A DNA stretch of 64,000 nt from Erythrobacter sp. GTDB taxonomy: Bacteria > Pseudomonadota > Alphaproteobacteria > Sphingomonadales > Sphingomonadaceae. Both the position numbers and the translations under genes were made by a program. The stretch is from NCBI RefSeq assembly GCF_035194505.1, contig NZ_CP136573.1:2219001-2283000 (forward strand). Direction: 5' to 3'. Positions 36,833 to 44,278 of this stretch are shown piece by piece. Under the pieces are notes generated by a model, which was not told the DNA's origin, made no database searches, and worked only from the letters and a program-made list of their open reading frames with translations. How positions within the stretch are numbered: the first letter of the stretch is position 1; every line of letters starts with the position of its first letter.

Positions 36833-37045
36833 AGCGCCCGCCCGCGTGGCGGGGCAGATAAGGCGTGCCGGACGGGCAGGGAGCGAACCGATCCCACCGC
36901 CTCCCGTCCGCCCGGCCACCCCTCCCGAACTGACGCTACGGCATGCGTGGAGGCCGCCATGCCTCCCCAAAAGCGGGCTTGAAAGGGCCTCGCAAACAGG
37001 CTTGTGTCGTGTCCAAACACAGCATTGGACGGGAGACCATACGCC

Positions 37046-38020
37046 ATGAAGACCGCGATCACCGAAATGTTCGGCATCGAGCACCCCATCATCCAGGGCG
37101 GCATGCATTATGTCGGGTTCGCCGAGATGGCCGCCGCCGTCTCCAATGCGGGCGGGCTCGGCATCATCACCGGCCTGACGCAGGGCACGCCCGAAAAGCT
37201 CGCCAATGAAATCGCACGCTGCAAGGACATGACCGACAAGCCCTTCGGCGTGAATCTCACCATCCTGCCGACCCTCACGCCGCCCGATTATCCCGGCCTC
37301 GTGAAGGCGATCATCGACGGCGGGGTGAAGGTGGTGGAGACCGCCGGGCGCAATCCGGTCGACCTGCTGCCGCCGCTGAAGGATGCGGGGATCAAGGTGA
37401 TCCACAAGTGCACCTCGGTGCGCCACTCGCTGAAGGCGCAGGACATCGGCTGCGACGCGGTGAGCGTTGACGGGTTCGAATGCGGCGGCCACCCGGGCGA
37501 GGATGACGTGCCCAACTTCATCCTGCTACCGCGCGCTGCGGACGAGCTCGACATCCCCTTCGTCTCCAGCGGCGGCATGGCCGACGGACGCAGCCTCGTC
37601 GCCAGCCTTGCCATGGGCGCGCAGGGGATGAACATGGGGACGCGCTTCATCGCCACCAAGGAAGCGCCCGTCCACGAGAACGTGAAGCAGGCGATCCTTG
37701 CCGCCAGCGAACTCGACACGCGCCTTGTCATGCGCCCGCTGCGCAACACCGAGCGCGTGCTCAACAATGCCGCCGTCGAGCGCCTGATCCAGAAGGAGAA
37801 GGATCTGGGCGATGCCATCACCATTCAGGACATCCTGCCCGAAGTCGCCGGCGTCTACCCCAAGATCATGACCGAGGGCACGATGGACGCGGGCGCGTGG
37901 AGCTGCGGCATGGTGGCAGGCCTGATCCACGACATCCCGACCTGCAAGGAGCTGATCGACCGCATCATGCTCCAGGCCGAGGAGATCATCGCCCGCATGC
38001 AGGCCATGGCCCGCGCTTAA
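37046..38020 (+). CDS. Nitronate monooxygenase / NAD(P)H-dependent flavin oxidoreductase
   Basis: 324 residues from ATG 37046 with GGGAGA 9 bases before. FMN-binding TIM barrel of the 2-nitropropane dioxygenase family: EHPIIQGGMHYVG, SNAGGLGIITG, VIHKCTSVRHSLKAQ, the GFECGGHPG catalytic-His block and SSGGMADGRSLVASLAMGAQG (in parts: GGMADGR). It oxidises nitroalkanes/propionate-3-nitronate in characterised relatives; many sphingomonad homologues act on unknown substrates. Alone in its transcription unit as far as can be seen. Confidence 0.93.
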   Translation: MKTAITEMFGIEHPIIQGGMHYVGFAEMAAAVSNAGGLGIITGLTQGTPEKLANEIARCKDMTDKPFGVNLTILPTLTPPDYPGLVKAIIDGGVKVVETAGRNPVDLLPPLKDAGIKVIHKCTSVRHSLKAQDIGCDAVSVDGFECGGHPGEDDVPNFILLPRAADELDIPFVSSGGMADGRSLVASLAMGAQGMNMGTRFIATKEAPVHENVKQAILAASELDTRLVMRPLRNTERVLNNAAVERLIQKEKDLGDAITIQDILPEVAGVYPKIMTEGTMDAGAWSCGMVAGLIHDIPTCKELIDRIMLQAEEIIARMQAMARA

Positions 38021-38188
38021 CCCGCGCCCGAACTTCGCACGCACCTAGGTATAGCCCCGCATACCCCCGGGGGCGCTCCTGCGGCATGATGCCACAGGTC
38101 GCACCCTCGGGAGTTCTGGTGTGACGATTCGCAATGCTGCTGTTCGGCTACGGGAGGCTGTCCGGCTGCGTTGCAGGCGGAGGACATG

Positions 38189-38662
38189 ATGGGACTGGAC
38201 CTTGATCCGGCAGCCTTGGGGGGGCTGGCCGGTCTGATCGCTCTGGCCAGTTGGGCCGTGGGAAGAATGCAGGGCGGGCGGCGCGAGGCCCGTGATGCCG
38301 CGCTGCAGGCACCGCAAGCTCCGCACAGCGCCCCCGCTGCACCGCCGCCTTTGCGCGATCCCGAACCTGAACCCGCGCCCGTGTGCCGCCAGCGCGCCTT
38401 CGAGGAGCGCCGCGCGCTGCATGCGGCACCGGTCTCACTCGTCGATCTGCACGCCGAAGCCGCCGCCATCCGCCGCGATGCGCGGATCTTCGCGCAGGAC
38501 GGGGCGGGTGCCGCGCTGCTCGCTCTGGCGGGCCGGCATAGCCTTGGGGATTGCCGCTATCTCGGGCTCAGCGGGCAGCCGACCTGCCCTGCGCCCCTCG
38601 CCTGCGCCAGCTGCGGCGCGGCTCAGCTATCGGCCGAGCCTGCGTCCTTGACGCGGGTATAG
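38189..38662 (+). CDS. Hypothetical membrane-anchored protein
   Basis: 157 residues if started at ATG 38189, which GGAGG precedes by 5 bases. One hydrophobic stretch (about 8-26), then an Ala/Pro-rich middle (APAAPPPLRDPEPEP) and a C-terminal part with four Cys (GDCRYLGL, TCPAPLACASCG). I do not recognise a family. The last 40 bases overlap the convergent gene ending at 38623, and the tail may be only fortuitous. Good ribosome-binding site and Cys clustering favour a real gene; composition argues for caution. Confidence 0.5.
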   Translation: MGLDLDPAALGGLAGLIALASWAVGRMQGGRREARDAALQAPQAPHSAPAAPPPLRDPEPEPAPVCRQRAFEERRALHAAPVSLVDLHAEAAAIRRDARIFAQDGAGAALLALAGRHSLGDCRYLGLSGQPTCPAPLACASCGAAQLSAEPASLTRV

Positions 38663-39084
38663 GGGACGAAATCCTCGAAGAAGACCACGCCGGTCATGAA
38701 GCCGAGCACGCGGTCGACCGTGTTCATCTGGTCGAGCTTGCACAGCTCGCTCGCGCCGAAGCGGATCGTCACCAGAGCATCATTGCTGTCGATATTGTCG
38801 GGATTGGCGGTGCGCTGGACCCAGATCGTGTTGCCGCGGCCATAGACATAGGCGGTCTTGTCGATCGTCTGCATCGGCACGTTGCGCTGGTCGCGGATGC
38901 AGCGCACCGGCTCGCCCGCCACGCGGCCTTCGAGCATCTTGGCAAGGCGCGCCTCGCCCTTGGTTTGCGCAGGCGAGGCGGGCTTGGTGTCATCCTGCGC
39001 TGCGGCAGGCAGGGCAATCGCGCAGGCAAGCGCAGCCGCAACACCGGCGGCAAGCGGGCGGGACAGGGCAGTCAAACGGGACAT
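38623..39084 (-). CDS. Hypothetical secreted protein
   Basis: 153 residues with a signal peptide (about 1-30, ending LPAAAQ). The mature protein has a conserved-looking core with Cys in GEPVRCIRD and ASELCKLDQ, and IDKTAYVYGRGNTIWVQR. Such proteins, with a short 'RCI...RTANP' core and two Cys, are common in Erythrobacteraceae and Sphingomonadaceae genomes but have no named function. It is a lone gene convergent with the membrane-anchored hypothetical protein. Confidence 0.8.
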   Translation of the reverse strand: MSRLTALSRPLAAGVAAALACAIALPAAAQDDTKPASPAQTKGEARLAKMLEGRVAGEPVRCIRDQRNVPMQTIDKTAYVYGRGNTIWVQRTANPDNIDSNDALVTIRFGASELCKLDQMNTVDRVLGFMTGVVFFEDFVPYTRVKDAGSADS

Positions 39085-39157
39085 GATGCGTTTCTCCGCT
39101 GGAGTTATGGCCCTGAGCGTTACGCCGCCCAGCCTTAACCGCCGCTGAGCGGACCGA

Positions 39158-39406
39158 TCAGCTGGCGCCTGCGGCAATATCAGGCAGGCTCGCCTGATCC
39201 GCGCCATCGGCCGGGCCGCCCTTCAGCACGAAGCGCCGGTCGCAATAGCCGCAATCGACATAGCCGTGCTCGTCGATCTGGAGATAGACGCGCGGGTGAC
39301 CAAGCGCGGCCGGACGATAGCCCGCGCCGCCGCGGATGGCGCTGGCCCCGTCGCAGCTCACGCGCGCGGTATCGACCAGCAGGACTTCGGGAGGGGCAAT
39401 GCTCAT
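39158..39406 (-). CDS. zf-CHCC zinc-finger protein
   Basis: 82 residues. The zinc ligands are Cys18 (VSCDG), His37 (LGHPRVYLQID) and Cys52/Cys55 (VDCGYCDRRF), the CHCC pattern of PF10276. The human relative is NDUFS6, a complex I accessory protein, and alphaproteobacterial homologues are complex I-associated. Its presence alongside a MidA-type complex I methyltransferase in this window is suggestive but they are 24 kb apart. Divergent from the ABC-2 ATPase gene. Confidence 0.92.
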   Translation of the reverse strand: MSIAPPEVLLVDTARVSCDGASAIRGGAGYRPAALGHPRVYLQIDEHGYVDCGYCDRRFVLKGGPADGADQASLPDIAAGAS

Positions 39407-39479
39407 GGCCCACGCCGATAACGCGCCAGCCGCGCCAGTGCAATTGCCTTTGCCGTCCCGCTTGCCTAGGGCTGGCCCT

Positions 39480-40442
39480 ATGTCCGCCGCTCCCGCCATC
39501 CGCATCGACAATCTCGTCAAACGCTACGCTCCGGCGAAGGGCGCCAATGGCACCGTCACCGAAGGCAAGCTGGCGCTGGGCGGGGTGAGCTTCGATGTGC
39601 CCGAAGGATCGATCTTCGGCCTGCTCGGCCCCAATGGCGCGGGCAAGTCGACGCTGATCAACATCCTTGCAGGGCTGGTCAACAAGACCTCGGGCACGGC
39701 CGAGATCTGGGGCTTCGATATTGACCGCGACCGTCGCAACGCCAGCCGTTCGATCGGCATCGTGCCGCAGGAAATCGTGTTCGATCCCTTCTTCACCCCC
39801 TTCGAGGTGCTGGAGAATCAGGCCGGGTTCTACGGCATTGCCAAGGCCCTGCGCCGCAGCGAGGAACTGCTCGCCGCCGTGCGCCTGTCGGACAAGCGCA
39901 ATGCCTATGCCCGCACGCTCTCGGGCGGGATGAAGCGGCGGCTGCTGGTGGCCAAGGCGATGGTCCATAGCCCGCCGATTCTGGTGCTCGATGAACCCAC
40001 CGCCGGGGTCGATGTCGATCTGCGCCGCCAATTGTGGGAGCTGGTGAGCGAACTCAACCGCGAGGGCGTGACGGTGGTGCTCACCACCCACTATCTCGAA
40101 GAGGCCGAGGAGCTGTGCGACCAGATCGCGATCATCAACCACGGCCAGCTGATCGCCAACAAGCCGACCCGCGAACTGGTGGATATGGCGCGCGAAAAGG
40201 TGGTCGCCGTCACCCTCGCGGATGATTGCACCGCTGCGCCGGCGCATGATGCCTTCGCCCGGGTCGAATGGGACGGGGCGCGCAAGGTCGAGGTGACTTA
40301 CGACAAGGACCGCATGAGCGCAGGCCAGGTGCTCGGCATCCTGCAGGAACAGGGCCTGACAATCGAGGATGTCACCACCCGCGAGGCGGATCTGGAAGAT
40401 GTCTTCGTGCAGCTGACCGCAGGCGCTGCGGCAGAGGCCTAA
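39480..40442 (+). CDS. ABC-2 type transporter ATP-binding protein
   Basis: 320 residues from ATG 39480. Walker A GPNGAGKSTLINILAG, signature LSGGMKRRLLVAKAM, Walker B ILVLDEPTAGVD, switch His in LTTHYLEEAEE. The SGGMKRR signature and C-terminal extension (residues 230-320, with RMSAGQVLGILQEQGL) place it with DrrA/NodI-like ABC-2 ATPases that export drugs, polysaccharides or other amphiphiles. No ABC-2 permease follows; the next genes are a small zinc-ribbon gene on the other strand and nadB, so its membrane partner is encoded elsewhere. Confidence 0.93.
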   Translation: MSAAPAIRIDNLVKRYAPAKGANGTVTEGKLALGGVSFDVPEGSIFGLLGPNGAGKSTLINILAGLVNKTSGTAEIWGFDIDRDRRNASRSIGIVPQEIVFDPFFTPFEVLENQAGFYGIAKALRRSEELLAAVRLSDKRNAYARTLSGGMKRRLLVAKAMVHSPPILVLDEPTAGVDVDLRRQLWELVSELNREGVTVVLTTHYLEEAEELCDQIAIINHGQLIANKPTRELVDMAREKVVAVTLADDCTAAPAHDAFARVEWDGARKVEVTYDKDRMSAGQVLGILQEQGLTIEDVTTREADLEDVFVQLTAGAAAEA

Positions 40443-40607
40443 TCAGGCCTGTTCGGGGCGCTTGCGCCACTTGCGATGGGCCAGCCGCTCGATCGGTTCG
40501 TGGCAGTGCTTGCAATGGCCGACATAGGTCAGCCCGCCCCACTTCACATCGCTGCGCACCGGTTCGTGACGGTCCATGCTGCACCCGATAAACGACATGA
40601 AAGACAT
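40443..40607 (-). CDS. 54-residue zinc-ribbon-like protein
   Basis: ATG 40607 to TGA 40443, convergent with and immediately touching the ABC ATPase stop. It reads MSFMSFIGCSMDRHEPV, then VGHCKHCHEPIERLAHRKW and a basic C-terminus. Cys9, His14, Cys32 and Cys35 could bind one zinc; the pattern recalls DUF1660-like tiny zinc ribbons often seen with phages. ATG 40596 and 40575 are alternative starts; the ribosome-binding site is weak. The codon use and Cys/His spacing support a real gene. Confidence 0.65.
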   Translation of the reverse strand: MSFMSFIGCSMDRHEPVRSDVKWGGLTYVGHCKHCHEPIERLAHRKWRKRPEQA

Positions 40608-40672
40608 AGATTTTCGCCCCGTAACTTCGCGGCGGGGTTATGCTTAACGCCCGCTTTCTTCCCGATAGGGGG

Positions 40673-40689
40673 TAATCGTCAATCGATTA
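40673..40689. promoter_or_regulatory. 17-base palindrome upstream of nadB
   Basis: TAATCG and CGATTA enclose TCAAT, 52 bases before the nadB start in an AT-rich pocket. It looks like an operator for a dimeric regulator; NAD-synthesis repressors are candidates but this is inference. Confidence 0.35.
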
Positions 40690-40740
40690 TGACCGCGCAT
40701 AGCGCTTGCGGCACAAGGCATTGCGCGGCATGGCTCGGGC

Positions 40741-42342
40741 ATGGCGAGTGAGGATGCAAACGGCCCCGTGCATGACGTAGTCGTCATCGGCTCGGGCGCG
40801 GCGGGGCTGACGGCGGCGCTGGCTCTGGCGCAGCATGCCCGCGTGCTGGTGCTGGCCAAGGGCTCGCTCACCGGCGGATCGACCGCCTGGGCGCAGGGCG
40901 GGATCGCCGCCGTGCTCGATGCGGGCGACACTTTCGAGGATCATATCCGCGACACGATGGTGGCGGGCGCAGGCCTCAACGACCTTGCGACCGTGGAATT
41001 CGTGATCGAACGCGCCCCCGCTTCGATCGATCGGCTGTGCGAACTGGGCGTGCCGTTCAACCGCGACGCCGATTCGCTCCATCTGACCCGCGAGGGCGGC
41101 CATTCGCACCGCCGCATCGTCCATGTCGACGACGCCACCGGCTGGGCGGTGCAGCAGGCGCTGGTGCGCGCGGCCGAGGCGCACCCCAACATCACCCTGC
41201 TGCCGGGCCGCACCTGCATCGATCTCATCACCGATCGCCACCGCGAGCAGTTCTCTGCTGCTGGCCGCGTGTGGGGAGTCTATGCGCTCGACGAGGCCAC
41301 CGGGCGGGTCGAGCGTCATGTCGGGCGCGCCACCATCCTCGCGAGCGGCGGGGCGGGGCGCGTCTACCAGTTCTCCACCGCCCCGCGCGGTGCGACCGGC
41401 GACGGGATTGCCATGGCATGGCGGGCGGGTGCGCGCGTCTCCAACATGGAGATGATGCAGTTCCACCCGACCTGCCTCTACAATCTCGAGGTCAAGAACT
41501 TCCTCATCACCGAGGCCGTGCGCGGCGAGGGCGGGCATCTGCTCCACCCCGAAACCGGGCGGCGCTTCATGGTCGATTACGACCCCGAGCGGATGGAGCT
41601 GGCGCCGCGCGATGTGGTCGCCCGCGCGATTGACGACCAGATCAAGCGCTTCGGCCTTGATTACGTGCACCTCGATATCAGCCACCAGCCCGCCGATTTC
41701 GTGAAGGGGCATTTCCCCACGATCTACGAGAAGCTGATGGGGCTCGGCATCGACATGACGAGCCAGCCGATCCCGGTCGTCCCCGCGCAGCACTACACCT
41801 GCGGCGGCGTGGTCGTCGGCCTTGATGCGCGTACCGATGTGCCGGGGCTGTGGGCGGCGGGCGAGTGCACCGAAAGCGGCCTCCACGGCGCGAACCGGCT
41901 GGCGTCCAATTCCCTGCTCGAATGTTTCGTCTTCGGCGAGGCGGCAGCGCGCGACATTCTGGCGCGCTGGGGCACGCTGGAGGCTCCGCCTGCGATCCTG
42001 CCGTGGGATGAAAGCCGCGTGACCGATTCGGACGAAGAGGTCGTCATCAAGCAGAACTGGACCGAAATCCGCCGCTTCATGTGGAACTATGTCGGCATCG
42101 TGCGCACCACCAAGCGGCTGGAGCGCGCCGCAAGCCGCATCGAACTGCTGAAGCGCGAGGTCGAGGACTATTACGGCGCCTTCCGCGTGACGACCGACCT
42201 CATTGAACTGCGCAACCTGCTGCAATCGGCCGAGCTGATCGTCCAGTCGGCCCTGCGCCGCAAGGAGAGCCGCGGGCTGCACTACACGCTCGATTACCCC
42301 GCGCTTGCGGCAGAGGCGAAGGATACGGTGCTGGTGCCTTAG
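40741..42342 (+). CDS. nadB: L-aspartate oxidase
   Basis: 533 residues. FAD-binding VVIGSGAAGLTAALALA at the N terminus, GGSTAWAQGGIAAVLDAGD (the NadB-specific block), HTRDTMVAGAGLND-type sequence (IRDTMVAGAGLND), GEGGHLLHPETGRRFM, HYTCGGVVV and ECTESGLHGANRLASNSLLE (in parts). It oxidises aspartate to iminoaspartate for quinolinate synthesis. Partners nadA and nadC are not next to it here. No ribosome-binding site is visible before the ATG, so the mRNA may be near-leaderless. Confidence 0.95.
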   Translation: MASEDANGPVHDVVVIGSGAAGLTAALALAQHARVLVLAKGSLTGGSTAWAQGGIAAVLDAGDTFEDHIRDTMVAGAGLNDLATVEFVIERAPASIDRLCELGVPFNRDADSLHLTREGGHSHRRIVHVDDATGWAVQQALVRAAEAHPNITLLPGRTCIDLITDRHREQFSAAGRVWGVYALDEATGRVERHVGRATILASGGAGRVYQFSTAPRGATGDGIAMAWRAGARVSNMEMMQFHPTCLYNLEVKNFLITEAVRGEGGHLLHPETGRRFMVDYDPERMELAPRDVVARAIDDQIKRFGLDYVHLDISHQPADFVKGHFPTIYEKLMGLGIDMTSQPIPVVPAQHYTCGGVVVGLDARTDVPGLWAAGECTESGLHGANRLASNSLLECFVFGEAAARDILARWGTLEAPPAILPWDESRVTDSDEEVVIKQNWTEIRRFMWNYVGIVRTTKRLERAASRIELLKREVEDYYGAFRVTTDLIELRNLLQSAELIVQSALRRKESRGLHYTLDYPALAAEAKDTVLVP

Positions 42343-42412
42343 GGACGGGGAGGTTCGGTCGCGGTTCATGTGTCTGGTTTTAGGCGCGCGTGATATGTCT
42401 CGAAGGGTCGCT

Positions 42413-43342
42413 ATGATGAAGAAGCCTTTGTCTTTCCTCTGCCTTGCCGCGCTGATCGCTGCCCCCCTCGCCGCGCAAGAGCCCGAGACCCCCGCCAACG
42501 CGATCGTCGTCACCGCCCAGCGCTCGGGCGCGCCGATGTGGACGATTGATACGCCCTCGGGCACGATCATCCTCGTCGGCGAGATCCGGGCGATCCCCAA
42601 GACCACGCCGTGGCAGCCCGAGCGGCTGGAGGATGCGACCGGGCAGGCCAACCGCGTCATCCTCGGTGCGCGGCCCAAGGTTTCTCCCGGCGATGTGTTC
42701 CGGCTGATGTTCTCCGGCGACAAGTTCACCAAGCTGCCCGATGACAAGCTCGCCTCCGACTATCTCGCGCCGGCGCAATGGGCGCGGCTCGAAGCGCTCG
42801 GCAAGGCGCAGGAAGAGGACTATTCGCGCCAGTCCTTCCTGCTCACCTCGTTCCAGCTGCTCCGGAAGGAACTGCGCTTCAACCGCGATACCGCGCGCGA
42901 TGCGTCCGATGTTGTCAAGGACGCCGCGGAGAAGGCCAATGTCCCCATCGATCGCGCCGCCACCTTGCGCGGCGAGGACATCATCGACAACCTCGCCGAG
43001 GCCGAGCCGCAGGCGCATATCCCCTGCCTCGGCGCGGCGATGGATGCGCTGGAGGCTGGCCCCGATATCGTCGAACAGCGCGGCGCGGACTGGCGGCGCT
43101 ATGATATTCCCGCCGTCATGGCGAACCCGCTGGAGACCGCATTGGGCCGCTGCTGGCCCTGGGCGGACGAGACTTTGGGCAGTGAACTCAGGACCATCTG
43201 GGTCGAGAGGCTGGCCGAGGCCAGCACCGCGAAAGGCACCACGCTCGCGGTTGTGCCCTTGCGGGTGTTGGCGGAAAGCGGCGGGGTGCTTGACCAATTG
43301 GCGCTGCGCGGCTTCGATATAGCCGGACCCGCGTGGAAATAG
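42413..43342 (+). CDS. TraB/GumN-family protein lacking the catalytic-motif histidines
   Basis: 309 residues from ATG 42413 with AAGGG 5 bases upstream. Signal peptide about 1-20 (ending PLAAQ). The fold is that of TraB/PrgY/GumN (Tiki-like): W-TIDTPSGTIILVGEIRAIP and a C-terminal TLAVVPLRVLAESGGVLDQL. In active members the first block reads G-T-x-H and the second G-x-x-H; here His is replaced by Arg in GEIRAIP and no His stands in the second. It is likely a non-catalytic homologue. Neighbours nadB and an alpha/beta hydrolase suggest no shared pathway. Confidence 0.75.
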   Translation: MMKKPLSFLCLAALIAAPLAAQEPETPANAIVVTAQRSGAPMWTIDTPSGTIILVGEIRAIPKTTPWQPERLEDATGQANRVILGARPKVSPGDVFRLMFSGDKFTKLPDDKLASDYLAPAQWARLEALGKAQEEDYSRQSFLLTSFQLLRKELRFNRDTARDASDVVKDAAEKANVPIDRAATLRGEDIIDNLAEAEPQAHIPCLGAAMDALEAGPDIVEQRGADWRRYDIPAVMANPLETALGRCWPWADETLGSELRTIWVERLAEASTAKGTTLAVVPLRVLAESGGVLDQLALRGFDIAGPAWK

Positions 43343-43372
43343 CCGCGCGGGCCTGAGAGGATCACAGCCGCA

Positions 43373-44272
43373 ATGCCCACCATCACCACGCCCAACACCG
43401 GTATCGAGATTTTCTACGAGGATCACGGGGACCCTTCGCACCAGGTGATCCTGCTGGTGATGGGCCTCGGCGCGCAGTTGACCCTGTGGCCGGACGAGCT
43501 GGTGGAAACGCTGGTGGGCGAGGGCTTCCGCGTGATCCGCTATGACAACCGCGACATCGGCCTCAGCCAGAAGTTTGAAGGCGCGCGCGCGCCCAATCTG
43601 CCGATCCAGCTGCTGCGCAAGAAGATCGGCTTCCCGGCCCGCGTGCCCTACACCCTCAAGGACATGGCCGATGACGGCATCGGGGTGATGGACGCGCTGG
43701 GGATCGAAAGCGCCCATGTGGTCGGCGCGTCGATGGGCGGGATGATCGTCCAGCTGATGGCGGTGCACCACGGCCACCGGCTGATGAGCATGACCTCGAT
43801 CATGTCGACCACCGGCAACGGAAAGCTGCCCCAGGCCGAAAAGCACGCGATGGAGGCCCTGATCGCGCCGCTGAAGGGCATGGACGAGGAGACGCTGGTG
43901 GCCCACGGCCTCAACATTGCGCGCAATATCGGCAGCCCCGAGAGCGAGGCCTTTCCCTTCGACGCCGAGGCCCAGCGTGAGCGGGTGCTGAAGAACATGC
44001 GCCGTTCGGTCTATCCCGCAGGCCTGCCGCGCCAGCTGGCCGCGATCATAGATGATGGCTGCCGCCGCGCGCGCCTTGCCAGCGTTACCACGCCGACGCT
44101 GGTGCTCCACGGCGAGGCCGATCCGCTGGTGAAGCTGGAGGCGGGCGAGGACACAGCGCGGCACATCTCGGGCGCGCGGCTGGTGACGATCCCCGGCTGG
44201 GGCCACGATATTCCGCTGCCCCTGATCCCCCGCGTTGCAGGCGAGATCACCGCTCACGCCCGCGGGATTTAA
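43373..44272 (+). CDS. Alpha/beta hydrolase
   Basis: 299 residues. The nucleophile elbow GASMGGMIVQLMA (Ser about residue 121), an N-terminal VILLVMGLGAQLTLWP oxyanion region, YDNRDIGLSQ, and an acid/His pair in HGEADPLVKLEAG and GWGHDIP complete the triad. It resembles the large group of esterase/epoxide-hydrolase-like enzymes including lactonases, so a precise substrate is not readable. Convergent with the chemoreceptor, with only 6 bases between stops. Confidence 0.92.
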   Translation: MPTITTPNTGIEIFYEDHGDPSHQVILLVMGLGAQLTLWPDELVETLVGEGFRVIRYDNRDIGLSQKFEGARAPNLPIQLLRKKIGFPARVPYTLKDMADDGIGVMDALGIESAHVVGASMGGMIVQLMAVHHGHRLMSMTSIMSTTGNGKLPQAEKHAMEALIAPLKGMDEETLVAHGLNIARNIGSPESEAFPFDAEAQRERVLKNMRRSVYPAGLPRQLAAIIDDGCRRARLASVTTPTLVLHGEADPLVKLEAGEDTARHISGARLVTIPGWGHDIPLPLIPRVAGEITAHARGI

Positions 44273-44278
44273 AGCGCT

